Of a stretch of 64,000 bases of DNA, positions 35,613 to 46,083 are shown piece after piece. Position numbers and translations under genes: made by a program. The stretch's first letter is position 1. The number at the start of each line of letters is the position of its first letter. This DNA is from Escherichia sp. E1V33 (GTDB lineage: Bacteria; Pseudomonadota; Gammaproteobacteria; Enterobacterales; Enterobacteriaceae), in contig NZ_RHJI01000007.1 in the NCBI RefSeq assembly GCF_004211955.1, forward strand, positions 1 through 64,000, written 5' to 3'. The notes beneath the pieces are model-generated. The model worked only from the letters and a program-made list of their open reading frames with translations, did not search any database and was not told the origin of the DNA.

Positions 35613-36755
35613 ATGAAAAATACAGACGCTACGTTTAACTGGGATCCTGAAAGTAATCAGTCTTTTGACTATCCCAGAGAAGTCACGTTGAGGGGACCTG
35701 CAGAAGCATTTAATAAAATGCAAGGATGCGGGCTTGAAGTTTACGGTATGGCTACTGGTCCTGTTCACGTTGGTCCTGTTCAAGCTGGTCCTCTTATTCT
35801 TCTCCCGGATAGTACAGGAGCCGACGTTATTAATTGGTCTGTACCAGCTACGAAGGATAAAAATTCCACTTTTCTGTTTTTGGAAAAAGCTGATTTCCGT
35901 ATTGCAGGTGACAAAAACTTAAAAACCATAACATTAACTGATTCCTCGAGACATCGTCCTTATTTCGCAATTGATTTCAAATTGTTCGATGATAGCCGTG
36001 TTACACTGGAAAATCTACGCGCTGTTTTCCTCGGAATGTCAAGGTTAGATACAATTAAAAGCCCATACCTTACTGGTATTCAGAATTCAAGATTCATCAT
36101 TTCAGCAGAGTATATTGAGTTGTTTTATAACGCTATAATATCAGGATACAGCACACTTGATGTGCAAGCCAATGAAATTTCAACAAATAACATCGCGGGC
36201 AGTATACTTAGCGGATTGAGGTTTAATAATAATTCTTCACTCTTACTAAATGTTAGATTAGAGCAACATACTGACTCAAATTTAAACCTTTCGAGTAGTT
36301 TATCTTTTTATGATTCATCTTATGGAAATATTTTCGCAAGGACTATATGTAATGATGTCCCTGATAACAACGAAGGAGATTATGTTGCGATAGATGCTTT
36401 TGATAATTCGACAGTGGATATTCATACAACTCAGTTTTCACAGGGGAATGGGATGGGTAAGATTATTCAGTTGTCAGGTAGTGCAAAGGTAACTATTAAT
36501 CCATTGAACAATACTATCCCAATTGCTCCTGTGCAAGAGTTACAGAAACCAACAGGAAAATGCTGGGCAGGAATGATTAACTTTAAATCCGGTTCAAAAG
36601 CGACTCTAACATTAGCTGCGGCAACTCTTCAAAACCTGCCAGATGTAATGGCGTTAAATGACTTAAAAATCGTGTACGTAGATGAGATGCCAGTTGATAT
36701 TTTAAGTAGTTTCAATATTTCATTTAAAGATGGGATTGTCTTAAAATTGAAATGA
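35613..36755 (+). CDS. Unknown protein with beta-solenoid-like repeats
   Basis: A 380-aa protein with AGG eight to ten bases before ATG 35613 and no signal peptide. From about residue 90 on it shows short strand-turn repeats spaced some 20-25 residues, rich in Asn, Ser, Ile and Leu (NSRFIISAEYIELF, NNSSLLLNVRLEQ, DNSTVDIHTTQFSQ), as in right-handed beta-helices. It is low in G+C compared with the cad and flagellar genes. It lies alone between two 290-bp direct repeats together with transposon debris, so it is probably acquired cargo. Function unknown; phage tail-spike, adhesin or effector-type roles can be imagined but nothing proves them. Confidence 0.55.
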   Translation: MKNTDATFNWDPESNQSFDYPREVTLRGPAEAFNKMQGCGLEVYGMATGPVHVGPVQAGPLILLPDSTGADVINWSVPATKDKNSTFLFLEKADFRIAGDKNLKTITLTDSSRHRPYFAIDFKLFDDSRVTLENLRAVFLGMSRLDTIKSPYLTGIQNSRFIISAEYIELFYNAIISGYSTLDVQANEISTNNIAGSILSGLRFNNNSSLLLNVRLEQHTDSNLNLSSSLSFYDSSYGNIFARTICNDVPDNNEGDYVAIDAFDNSTVDIHTTQFSQGNGMGKIIQLSGSAKVTINPLNNTIPIAPVQELQKPTGKCWAGMINFKSGSKATLTLAAATLQNLPDVMALNDLKIVYVDEMPVDILSSFNISFKDGIVLKLK

Positions 36756-36804
36756 TTTTCTATATCACCTTGAATTTCTGTTTGTAAATTATGGCGTTGT
36801 GGTT

Positions 36805-37609
<805 letters not shown>

Positions 37610-37698
37610 TTACCTTATTGCATCTGAAATGTTTACTTTGCCACTTGTATGTAGCATTCTTGACGAAATTCATCATTTCAGCATAAAGGCAGAAAATC

Positions 37699-38904
37699 AT
37701 GGATACGCCTGTCCATCTGTTAAAAGTTGCGCAACGTTCAGAGAAAATGCTGTTTTCTCTTACCGAACAAATTCAGTCACAGAAAGAAGAGTTGCAGGAA
37801 AACAAGTTTTATCAGGTCTATGCCAAGGCGGCGCTTGCCCGGCTGCCCCGTCTCACGCGCGCCAGCGTGGACTACGCCGTCAACGAGATGGAAGAAAGCG
37901 GCTATGTGTTTGATAAGCGCCCCGCTGGTAGCTCCACCAAGTACGCCATGTCGATTCAGAATATTATCGACATTTACCATCACCGTGGCGTTCCTAAATA
38001 TCGCGACCGCTATCCATCGGCATTCGCCGTTTTCATCGGCAACCTGAAAGGTGGCGTGTCTAAAACGGTCTCTACCGTTTCTCTGGCCCATGCGCTACGC
38101 ACCCACCCTCACCTGCTTTATGAAGACTTACGCATCCTGGTGGTTGATCTCGATCCGCAGTCTTCGGCAACCATGTTCCTCAACCACACCCGGGCCATTG
38201 GCATGGTGGAGGCCACCTCCGCACAGGCCATGCTGCAAAATGTGTCGCGCGAGGAGTTACTCTCAGAATTTATCGTGCCTTCCATTGTGCCGGGCGTAGA
38301 TGTACTGCCAGCCTCAATTGAAGATGCGTTTATCGCCTCACGCTGGGATGAGTTATGCGCCGAACACCTGCCGGGGCAAAATGTTCACGCTGTGCTGAAA
38401 GAGAATGTGATTGATAAACTGCGCAAGGATTACGATTTCATCTTTATCGACAGCGGCCCACACCTTGACGCGTTTCTCAAAAATGCCATCGCCTCAGCCG
38501 ATCTGCTGTTAACGCCGGTTCCGCCTGCACAGGTCGATTTCCACTCGACGCTGAAATATTTAACCAGACTCCCTGAACTGGTTGAAATTATTAATGAATC
38601 CGGCATGAAGTGTAATCTACGGGGCAATATCGGCTTCATGTCAAAACTGTCAAATAAATCCGACCATAAGCTTTGCCATAGCCTGGCAAAAGAGATTTTT
38701 GGCGGCGATATGCTCGATGTCGCGTTACCGCGACTGGATGGCTTTGAGCGTTGCGGCGAGTCCTTCGACACCGTTGTCTCGGCAAACCCAGCCACCTATA
38801 TCGGCAGCAGCGAAGCGTTGAAAAATGCCCGCCACGCCGCTGAAGATTTCGCCCGGGCAGTATTCGACCGCATTGAATTTATCAGAACCAACGGAGTTGT
38901 ATGA
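37699..38904 (+). CDS. parA: P1-type partition ATPase ParA
   Basis: A 401-aa type Ia ParA. It moves DNA for segregation and, in its ADP form, represses its own operon through an N-terminal helix-turn-helix. I recognise strong similarity to phage P1 ParA throughout (NEMEESGYVFDKRPAGSSTK, the deviant Walker A GNLKGGVSKTVSTVSLAHAL near residue 113, VVDLDPQSSATMFLNH, and FIDSGPHLDAFLKNAI). It overlaps parB by four bases (ATGA). The gene is intact, which is unusual for a remnant in a chromosome. No replication gene is seen next to it. Confidence 0.92.
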   Translation: MDTPVHLLKVAQRSEKMLFSLTEQIQSQKEELQENKFYQVYAKAALARLPRLTRASVDYAVNEMEESGYVFDKRPAGSSTKYAMSIQNIIDIYHHRGVPKYRDRYPSAFAVFIGNLKGGVSKTVSTVSLAHALRTHPHLLYEDLRILVVDLDPQSSATMFLNHTRAIGMVEATSAQAMLQNVSREELLSEFIVPSIVPGVDVLPASIEDAFIASRWDELCAEHLPGQNVHAVLKENVIDKLRKDYDFIFIDSGPHLDAFLKNAIASADLLLTPVPPAQVDFHSTLKYLTRLPELVEIINESGMKCNLRGNIGFMSKLSNKSDHKLCHSLAKEIFGGDMLDVALPRLDGFERCGESFDTVVSANPATYIGSSEALKNARHAAEDFARAVFDRIEFIRTNGVV

Positions 38905-39872
38905 TGAGCGCCAAGAGAGTCACCATAGGCCGTACCTTCAAAACCCCTGCGCTGCACGAGGATGATGGCGGACCGTCTCAGGAGCAAATCTTTACTCTCT
39001 CCACTGGGCGTCATGTTACTTTTTCGTTGCGCACAATCCCGGCCAATGAGGTCGAAAAAGGAACCTATGTCATTCAGGAGATAAACGGTCGCGATCAGAC
39101 CTCGCTGACCAGCGAGTCCCTGAAAGACATTACCCGCACGCTCCGCCTGCAACAGTTTTTCCCTTGCATCGGTATTGAGCGGGAAGATGGTGTGGAAATT
39201 ATTGATGGTTCCCGCAGACGCGCGGCGGCAATTTTGTGCCATACCCCGCTGAAAGTACTGGTCACCACTTCAACGGTGTCTGCCGATGAGGCTCGTAAAC
39301 TGGCGGCAGATATTCAGACGGCGAAAGAACATAACCTGCGTGAAGTTGGGTTACGCCTGATGGCGCTTAAGGCATCAGGGCTGAATCAGAAACAGATAGC
39401 CGCACAGGAAAAACTGTCACCGGCCAAAGTCTCCCGCGCCATGCAGGCGGCCTCCGTTCCGCAGGAGCTGGTTTCACTGTTCCCAGTGCAGTCGGAGCTT
39501 CATTTTTCCGATTACAAATTACTGGCTGCGGTAGACGAAAGTCTCGCCGAGAAAAATGTCGAACTGAGCACGCTGATCGAACAAATTTCAGAAGATATTG
39601 ATCTTATTCTGAGCGAAGGTGGCCTTGCGGAAGATGAGATTAAAAATAAGCTGCTGAAGCTTATTCAGAAAAAATCGTCTTTGCTGATCTCGCTGCCTAA
39701 AAAAGAGAAAGCGAAGGTCGTTTCGCTGTGGGCTTTTGATGACAAAGACCGATACGCGCGTAAACGCGTTAATGGCCGAACAATCTCTTTTGAATTTAAT
39801 CGTCTGACAAAAGAAGTTATGGACGAGTTGGAGCAGTCAATTAATGACGTACTCGCCAGACATCTTGAGTAG
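38901..39872 (+). CDS. parB: P1-type centromere-binding protein ParB
   Basis: A 323-aa ParB: an N-terminal flexible ParA-contact region (KRVTIGRTFKTPAL), the DGSRRRAAAIL nuclease/CTP-type block, a central helix-turn-helix (NQKQIAAQEKLSPAKVSRAM), and the C-terminal dimer domain (DKDRYARKRVNGRTISFEFN), all in the P1 ParB order. It starts in the parA stop (ATG 38901; ATG 38904 is also possible). A parS site is expected just downstream, but I found no convincing cluster of P1-type heptamer and hexamer boxes. It could have a chromosomal or diverged target. Confidence 0.9.
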   Translation: MMSAKRVTIGRTFKTPALHEDDGGPSQEQIFTLSTGRHVTFSLRTIPANEVEKGTYVIQEINGRDQTSLTSESLKDITRTLRLQQFFPCIGIEREDGVEIIDGSRRRAAAILCHTPLKVLVTTSTVSADEARKLAADIQTAKEHNLREVGLRLMALKASGLNQKQIAAQEKLSPAKVSRAMQAASVPQELVSLFPVQSELHFSDYKLLAAVDESLAEKNVELSTLIEQISEDIDLILSEGGLAEDEIKNKLLKLIQKKSSLLISLPKKEKAKVVSLWAFDDKDRYARKRVNGRTISFEFNRLTKEVMDELEQSINDVLARHLE

Positions 39873-39935
39873 GTGTTTTCGCGCGGACATCATGAATGTG
39901 CGCGGTAATGGCTATTTAGCCCGACGTAGTTTCTT

Positions 39936-39969
<34 letters not shown>

Positions 39970-40154
39970 AGATTTATGTAAATGTAAGCGCTTACTTCAT
40001 GTAATAACCTGATATTGCTGACAATTTCAACAAAAAATATCCCGTTAACATCAGATAATTCAACGAGCTGACGTGCAGGAAAATGAATTACCCTTCACAT
40101 CAGCTATATCAGCAGTCAAATACCTGATGGTGAAACGAAATACTCAGGCATTAC

Positions 40155-40295
40155 CTATGAATTATAATTGTGCCACAACAGAACTATTCCTGCGATGACA
40201 ACAAAAAAACCGATAACGCCGAGTAACAAACTGATCGATACCTGATGACTAAACTTAATTTTTCGGTTACTGAACATAATCTCATATCCTTCCAT
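40155..40295 (-). CDS. Small membrane protein (46 aa)
   Basis: ATG 40295 on the - strand has AAGGAG seven bases upstream, a near-ideal site. The 46-aa product has a basic N-terminal part (MFSNRKIKFSHQV) and one membrane helix (ISLLLGVIGFFVVIAGIVLL), ending WHNYNS. It is not one of the E. coli small proteins that I know by sequence. It stands alone between the REP element and cadA. The combination of strong ribosome site, positive-inside signal and clean helix makes a real gene likely. Confidence 0.6.
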   Translation of the reverse strand: MEGYEIMFSNRKIKFSHQVSISLLLGVIGFFVVIAGIVLLWHNYNS

Positions 40296-40567
40296 CTTGC
40301 TTCTCCTTTTTCTGTGCTGGTTAATAGCAGGTATATATTTTACAGAGCAACATTTATCTACAATACTTTTCTGGGTGAAAAGAAAGTTTTTATCTTATTT
40401 CTTAATTATGTTTAATTTTCTTCTCGAAATTAACTTTTTTGTAGTATGCGCACTATCACATACTGACACTCAGCGTAAGAGAAAACCATCAGGATTTGGC
40501 CTTAGTTTAACGGCCAGGAGATGTTGAGAATATTGCTAAAGAGGAATGAGCAGCGGAAAAAAATAAA
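40296..40567. other. AT-rich intergenic region, no gene seen
   Basis: AT-rich to about 40,450. A small hairpin TTGGCC...GGCCAG lies near 40,496-40,517. It probably holds the promoter of the small membrane protein. The + strand 76-codon frame at 40297 has no ribosome site or familiar content. Confidence 0.4.
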
Positions 40568-40597
40568 GCCGGTGAACGACAGCATGTATTCACCGGC
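40568..40597 (-). terminator. Intrinsic terminator of cadBA
   Basis: GCCGGTGAA and TTCACCGGC form the stem; on the - strand it is followed by TTTATTTTTTT. It lies about 60 bases after the cadA stop. Confidence 0.85.
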
Positions 40598-40660
40598 CCC
40601 TTCCAATAGATCGATATAAGACAGAAGGAAATAAACTGTTATATCAATTTACTACTTTAA

Positions 40661-42793
40661 TTACTTAAGTACTTTCACGGTATAACGGCCATCGGCCTGG
40701 CGATACGCACCATGAATATCGGTTTCAAAGCCCGGATAATGCGCGCCAATTTCACACAGCATCTGCAGGAACTCCAGTACCGGACGGCTTTCAGCGGTGA
40801 TCATTTCGCCAGGCATCACCAGCGGTACACCCGGAGGATACGGCAGGATCATATTGGCGTTCACGCGACCGACCATGTCATCCAGATAAACTTCTTCCAC
40901 TTCGCTATGCAGTTCTTTCTGGAATGCACGATACGGCGTTACCACCATTTCAGGCAGAACTTCGAACGCGCGATACATCAGATCCGGCAAATTATGGTGA
41001 GAAATCAGTTTATGAATATTCTGTGCCAGTTCCTGAATACGCATGTCTTCATAGAATTCAGGATCTTCCTGATACAGTGACGGCAGCATGTTTTTCACAC
41101 GCAGGTTTAAATCAAAGGCGCGTTTGAACTCGGTCAGACCACGCAACAGGCTCAGAGCTTTGGTTTTATCGATACCAATGCTGAAGAGGAAGAGCAGGTT
41201 ATAAGGACCGGTTTTCTCAACGATAATGCCATGCTCATCAAGGTATTTCGCCACAATGCTCGCTGGAATACCGAAATCGTCCATCGTGCCGTCTTTCGTC
41301 ATACCCGGCGTCAGCAGAGTGACTTTGATCGGGTCCAGATACATATGCTCGTTGTCAATGTTCTGGAAACCATGCCAGCCGTTGTCAGAATTGAGCGGCC
41401 AGCATTCAACCTGGTCAATCTGCTCTGGCTGCCAGACATCAAAGAACCAACCTTCTGATTCACCTTTTAAGCGTTTAATCTCTTTACGGAACCTGATTGC
41501 ACGATTAATAGAGCCATCAATCAGACGCTTACCGGCATTACCTTTCATCATTGCCGCAGCCGTTTCAGTCGATGCGACAATACCGTAGTGCGGTGAAGTC
41601 GTGGTGTGCATCATATAGGCTTCGCTGAACGTCTCTTCGTTGACATCCCCTTTCACATGGATCATGGATGCCTGAGAAAACGCTGCGAGCAATTTATGCG
41701 TAGACTGAGTTTCGTAAATCACTTTACCTTCAACACGACCACCGCTCATCCCGCATTTACCTTTGTAAATTGGCGAGAAATTGGTGTAAGGCACCCAGGC
41801 GGAATCAAAGTGGATGGATTTTACGTCCAGCGTTTTCTTGATGTAGTCGGTGTTGTACAGCAGGCCGTCATAAGTCGAGTTGGTAATAACAGCATGTACA
41901 GGCCAGGTGGCATTCGGAGTTTCTTGCACGCGTTTGGCGATGGTTTCATGCTGAAATTCGCTCTGCGGAATACCGCCTAAAATACCGTAAGCATTACGGG
42001 TCGGGCGGAAGTAGATCGGCGTAATATCGCTCATCATCATCAGATGGGTCAGCGATTTGTGGCAGTTACGGTCAATCAGCACAGTGCTGCCCGCCGGAGC
42101 GGAATACATACCGACGATTTTGTTAGCGGTTGACGTACCGTTGGTGACCATATAGCTGCGTTCAGCGTTGAACACGCGAGCAATATACTCTTCCGCTTCT
42201 TTGTGCGGACCAGAGTGATCCAGCAGAGATCCCAGCTCAGATACCGAGATGGAGATGTCTGATTTCATGGTGTTTGCACCAAAGAAGTCATAGAAAATGC
42301 TACCGACAGGGCTTTTCAGGAATGCCGTACCGCTCATATGACCAGGGGTACAGAATGTGTACTTACCTTCACGAACATATTTGAACAGGGCTTTGGTCAG
42401 TGGCGGCAGAATGGTATCGATATATTCGTCAGTATTTTGCTTGATTTTTAAGGCGATATCTTCTGCCGCGCCCAGCGCGTATTCGAAGAAACGCACCTGC
42501 ATACGCAGCTCGTTAAGGCTGACATCCAGGGTAGAGTGAGTATTTGCAAACGCATACAGTGGCATGTACTCATTCATGGCGCTGATTTCTTCGCACAGAG
42601 CAAGATTGTACTTATCCCAGTCGAAGATCACGCCGCAAAGTTGAGCATTATTTTCAATCAGCTTCAGCAGATCTTCGCGGTCGTTTGGATAGACAACGTG
42701 GAAGCCCCGTTTTTCAAGGGCGCAATGCAATTCACGGATAGGCTCTTCTTTAAAGTAAACACCCATCTGATTCATTATCGCGATAACGTTCAT
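40661..42793 (-). CDS. cadA: Inducible lysine decarboxylase CadA
   Basis: PLP-dependent decarboxylase that turns lysine into cadaverine and uses up a proton, protecting cells at low pH. The 710-aa product has the N-terminal response-regulator-like wing domain, the core with the PLP-binding lysine in STHKLLAAFSQ, and the AdiA/CadA-type C-terminal domain. It is close to E. coli CadA but ends at VLK, five residues shorter. AGGAG precedes ATG 42793. It follows cadB by 77 bases, co-transcribed from the CadC-controlled promoter, and ends in a good terminator. Confidence 0.97.
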   Translation of the reverse strand: MNVIAIMNQMGVYFKEEPIRELHCALEKRGFHVVYPNDREDLLKLIENNAQLCGVIFDWDKYNLALCEEISAMNEYMPLYAFANTHSTLDVSLNELRMQVRFFEYALGAAEDIALKIKQNTDEYIDTILPPLTKALFKYVREGKYTFCTPGHMSGTAFLKSPVGSIFYDFFGANTMKSDISISVSELGSLLDHSGPHKEAEEYIARVFNAERSYMVTNGTSTANKIVGMYSAPAGSTVLIDRNCHKSLTHLMMMSDITPIYFRPTRNAYGILGGIPQSEFQHETIAKRVQETPNATWPVHAVITNSTYDGLLYNTDYIKKTLDVKSIHFDSAWVPYTNFSPIYKGKCGMSGGRVEGKVIYETQSTHKLLAAFSQASMIHVKGDVNEETFSEAYMMHTTTSPHYGIVASTETAAAMMKGNAGKRLIDGSINRAIRFRKEIKRLKGESEGWFFDVWQPEQIDQVECWPLNSDNGWHGFQNIDNEHMYLDPIKVTLLTPGMTKDGTMDDFGIPASIVAKYLDEHGIIVEKTGPYNLLFLFSIGIDKTKALSLLRGLTEFKRAFDLNLRVKNMLPSLYQEDPEFYEDMRIQELAQNIHKLISHHNLPDLMYRAFEVLPEMVVTPYRAFQKELHSEVEEVYLDDMVGRVNANMILPYPPGVPLVMPGEMITAESRPVLEFLQMLCEIGAHYPGFETDIHGAYRQADGRYTVKVLK

Positions 42794-42870
42794 ATTTATA
42801 TCTCCTGATAGAGCTGGCTCCTCCCGTCTCGTTGTGGGAGAACGAGAGGAACGCAGAGAAACGAAGGGAA

Positions 42871-44202
42871 TTAGTGGGTGTCTACGCTGCTAACGTCGTC
42901 AGCAGCATGTTCGCGCTGGTGCAATTTACGACCGTAAAACATCAGGATTATCAGGCTGACGATAAATGTCCCGGTCAGCTCGAAGGACGTGGCGCCTGAC
43001 AGAGCGATGAAGCAGAAGACACAACCCAGCACTGAACAAACCAGGCTGGCGCTGTTACGCAGGTTGACGCCTTCGAAACGAATCAGATCAACACAGGAGT
43101 AGAAGTAAGGAAGCATGGTTAACAGCACGGCGATCCCGGTTAGCACACCAAACAGGTCAGAAGCTTTACCACCGGTAGAGTTCATCACCGTGATCAACAC
43201 CATCAGGGCTGTCATTTTCACCGCTGCAAGCAGCAGGCCTTTTTTAGGGATGTTATTACTGTCAACATCACCATAAACTTTCGGGAAGTTGCCGTCGTTT
43301 GCCGCACGGACACCCGCCTGGCCAACCAGCATCATCCAGGAACCGAGGGAAGTCAGACAGGCGAAAGCGGTAAAAGCAGAAACCACCGGTGCGGCCCAGC
43401 CGCCAAACATCGTCGCGGCGCTAACGGCGAACGGAGCACCAGAAGCAGCCATACGGTCGGCAGGGAACATCCCGGAAAGCACCTGGGTTGCGGCAATATA
43501 AACAATACCGGCCATTGCCGTGCCAAGCATGGTTGCCAGCGGAACGGTGCGTTTTGGATTCTTCACCATGCCGCTGCTCACCGCAGCAGATTCAACGCCA
43601 ACGAAAGCCCACAGGCAGAGCAGAATACTGTTAATCACAGCGCGGCTGTCAGTCGTACCGGAGGTGTTCCAGTTCGCCTGGTAAGTCGCCAGATCAAACC
43701 AGTGCCAGCCAATAACAGCAGTCAGCGCGACAGGAATCAGTACCAGTATCAGGCCAATCGTCGTCAAACGACTCACCCAGGTACCGCCAAGCATGTTGAC
43801 GAACGTAAAGATCCAGACGATAGCAATACAGGCAATGCCGGCTGGAATTGGGCTATTTAATACAGGGAAGAAAGTAGAAAGATAAGAGACTGCGGTAATA
43901 CCAATAGCAAGGTTACCGATCCAGTTCGCATGGTAATAAAGAACACCGGTCTGGAAACCGAATGCCGGAGATATTTCCCCCGCATAAGCAATTGGACCAC
44001 CTTGTTGCGGGTTTTTGGTCGCCAGGCGGGCATAAACATAGGCCAGCGACATCGCGCCAATAATAGAGATAATCCATCCCCAGATTGCAATACCACCAAT
44101 GCTGGCAAGATTCGCGGGTAATAATGCAATCCCGCTGCCCATCATATTACCGGCTACCACGCCAGTACAGGCAAATAGCCCGATCTGTTTGGCAGAACTC
44201 AT
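42871..44202 (-). CDS. cadB: Lysine/cadaverine antiporter CadB
   Basis: A 443-aa inner-membrane APC-family transporter with twelve membrane helices, exchanging external lysine for internal cadaverine. Family marks include the N-terminal ACTGVVAGNMMGSGIALLPA with the conserved GSG loop, and GGPIAYAGEISPAFGFQTG near residue 68. The length is the same as E. coli CadB to within one residue. The operon order cadC-cadB-cadA is the same as in E. coli. GGAGAT lies before ATG 44202. Confidence 0.97.
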   Translation of the reverse strand: MSSAKQIGLFACTGVVAGNMMGSGIALLPANLASIGGIAIWGWIISIIGAMSLAYVYARLATKNPQQGGPIAYAGEISPAFGFQTGVLYYHANWIGNLAIGITAVSYLSTFFPVLNSPIPAGIACIAIVWIFTFVNMLGGTWVSRLTTIGLILVLIPVALTAVIGWHWFDLATYQANWNTSGTTDSRAVINSILLCLWAFVGVESAAVSSGMVKNPKRTVPLATMLGTAMAGIVYIAATQVLSGMFPADRMAASGAPFAVSAATMFGGWAAPVVSAFTAFACLTSLGSWMMLVGQAGVRAANDGNFPKVYGDVDSNNIPKKGLLLAAVKMTALMVLITVMNSTGGKASDLFGVLTGIAVLLTMLPYFYSCVDLIRFEGVNLRNSASLVCSVLGCVFCFIALSGATSFELTGTFIVSLIILMFYGRKLHQREHAADDVSSVDTH

Positions 44203-44514
44203 ATTTTCAATCTCCTGGATTTAATATTCAAGGCACTAGTCAACATGTAAACAACGCTGCAGACTGGCCGACTACAGAAAAGAGTACTAATTCAGGAGAA
44301 TGAAGTCCTAAAGATAAAATGAATAAACAATAAACGATATATAAATGATGTTTTTTAGAGAACCATAAAGGTTATCTGGATTATCTACGGTTATCATGAA
44401 AAGATAAATCTTGTTGAATATCAACAAATTAAAGTAACTTTCTTAAGAATAAAACCGTAGTTCATCTGACTTATGATGGATTACGTAAAATATAAATACG
44501 GTGACTGATGACAT
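44203..44514 (-). promoter_or_regulatory. Control region of cadBA
   Basis: About 310 bases between the cadC terminator and cadB, very AT-rich from 44,290 to 44,510. In E. coli the same place carries the acid- and lysine-responsive promoter with two CadC sites and H-NS control. The AT-rich tract fits this; I cannot pick out the individual CadC sites. Confidence 0.6.
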
Positions 44515-44523
44515 GAAAAAAAC

Positions 44524-44560
44524 GCCTTATCATATTATTTAAGAAAAAATATGATAAGGC
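44524..44560 (-). terminator. Intrinsic terminator of cadC
   Basis: GCCTTATCATATT (44524-44536) and AATATGATAAGGC (44548-44560) form a perfect 13-bp stem. On the - strand it is followed by GTTTTTTTC. It starts six bases after the cadC stop. Confidence 0.9.
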
Positions 44561-44565
44561 TTCAT

Positions 44566-46083
44566 TTATTCTGCTGAAGAATAATTTTCAAGGTAGGGTA
44601 CGATGCGGTTTAGTGATGTCTGGAATATTCCGTTTTTAATCCAGTACAGCGTGTTTTCACCAGGACGCAAATTAAATGCGGTAATATAGGCATCAGCAGC
44701 AAGACGGTTTTCGCCTTTCATTTCGTAGACTTTTCCCAGCAGGATATAGTTTAGCCAGGAGAGCTCATTTCGGATACCAAGATTAATTGCCTGATACGCC
44801 TCCTCCACGTTGCCACGATCTAACAAATCGACAGTTTTAATCTGATAGTAAATCGCTGAATCCTTGATCCCTGGGCTGTTACGAATTTTCTCCATCGAGG
44901 CATATAACGTTTTAAGCTGTTTGTCATCAAGCAACTGCTGCGTATGGCGAAAAATATCGATCAATGCTTTTTCAGCATTAACATAGGTAAATTCCGGGGA
45001 CTGTTTCGCCACGTCTTCGAGGATTTCACTGGCTTTGTTTAGCGATGCAGCATCCCCCTGCATTAACAACTGATGTGCTTCAAAAAAATGTGCCAGAGAC
45101 TGACTTTTAATGGGTTGATAATGGTTCATCATTTCCGTCATTTTGTCTGACCAGGATAGCGAGAGCGCCGATGATAAATTGCTCAGTAAATCATTCTGGA
45201 TCGCAACCTCATTAGACCCCGTAATGAAGTAACGTTTATCCAGCATAACCTCGCCGTTCGCATGATCGACCAGGCGGACAGACATAAAACATTGCTGTGC
45301 GCGATAGTGACGTTGATTGAGAAACTCCAGCGTTAACGTTTTCCCTGAATTTCCCGAAACATGGCCACTGTAGTTTATTTTGTCATGCACCATATAATTA
45401 GAAAATGTGTTAAGCGTGGATGTCACCAGGCTTCCTAAGCCAACGGCATAAAAAAGCTGTAAATTCCAGTTATTACATGCATTTCCATTAACGAGGTGTA
45501 TATCAATATCAAGTGGATTCAGCAGAAGCTGAGTATTGGTCGTCGTTAAATTAGATTTAATTGCTGTTTTTGCAACCATAAATACACAACTGAGCACGGC
45601 TAGTAAAAATATAGCCCAAACGATAACAACACGGAAATGATGATATTTACGCGGCTGATTATCCGTTAATTGAGGTGCGGTAATGGTGGGGGCATTGGTC
45701 GGTGGCGGAGTATCAGACATAATATCGGATTGTTCAGGCGTCAATTCCATTTCTTCAGCACACCATATTACCGGCGCGGTGAGTTTATATCCACGCTTGG
45801 GGATAGTAACGATATATTCATTATTTTCATCATCATCGCCATTTTTTAATGACTTGCGTAATTCAGAAATAGATTGTGTTACAACGTGGCTGGTAACGAT
45901 ATTACGCTTCCACACATGGTCAATCAACTCATCGCGCGTAAGCACCTCTCCGGGGTGATGAGCAAGAAAAACCAGAAGATCGATTAATCGCGGTTCGAGT
46001 GTTGTCCGCCGCCCGTTGCAGCTGATTTGATTAACATCGGGACTGACTAACCATTCGCCCACTCGAACGACAGGTTGCTGCAT
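44566..46083 (-). CDS. cadC: Membrane-bound pH-sensing activator CadC
   Basis: ToxR-like one-component regulator that activates cadBA at low pH when lysine is present. The 505-aa product has an N-terminal OmpR-type winged helix (LEPRLIDLLVFLAHHPGEVL, ELIDHVWKRNIVTSHVVTQS), a variable linker, one membrane segment (about 150-172, VVIVWAIFLLAVLSCVFMVA), and the periplasmic sensor, with the two cysteines (NACNNW, QQCFMS) that form the acid-sensitive disulfide in E. coli. The C-terminal block SWLNYILLGKVYEMKGENRL is conserved. It is visibly more diverged from E. coli CadC than CadA/CadB are, especially in linker and sensor. ATG 46083 has GGAG eight bases before; an upstream in-frame ATG (46146) does not. 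Confidence 0.93.
   Translation of the reverse strand: MQQPVVRVGEWLVSPDVNQISCNGRRTTLEPRLIDLLVFLAHHPGEVLTRDELIDHVWKRNIVTSHVVTQSISELRKSLKNGDDDENNEYIVTIPKRGYKLTAPVIWCAEEMELTPEQSDIMSDTPPPTNAPTITAPQLTDNQPRKYHHFRVVIVWAIFLLAVLSCVFMVAKTAIKSNLTTTNTQLLLNPLDIDIHLVNGNACNNWNLQLFYAVGLGSLVTSTLNTFSNYMVHDKINYSGHVSGNSGKTLTLEFLNQRHYRAQQCFMSVRLVDHANGEVMLDKRYFITGSNEVAIQNDLLSNLSSALSLSWSDKMTEMMNHYQPIKSQSLAHFFEAHQLLMQGDAASLNKASEILEDVAKQSPEFTYVNAEKALIDIFRHTQQLLDDKQLKTLYASMEKIRNSPGIKDSAIYYQIKTVDLLDRGNVEEAYQAINLGIRNELSWLNYILLGKVYEMKGENRLAADAYITAFNLRPGENTLYWIKNGIFQTSLNRIVPYLENYSSAE

Noticed and set aside
40712-42808. Several + strand frames of 60-124 codons across cadA
   Set aside because: All are antisense shadows of cadA.
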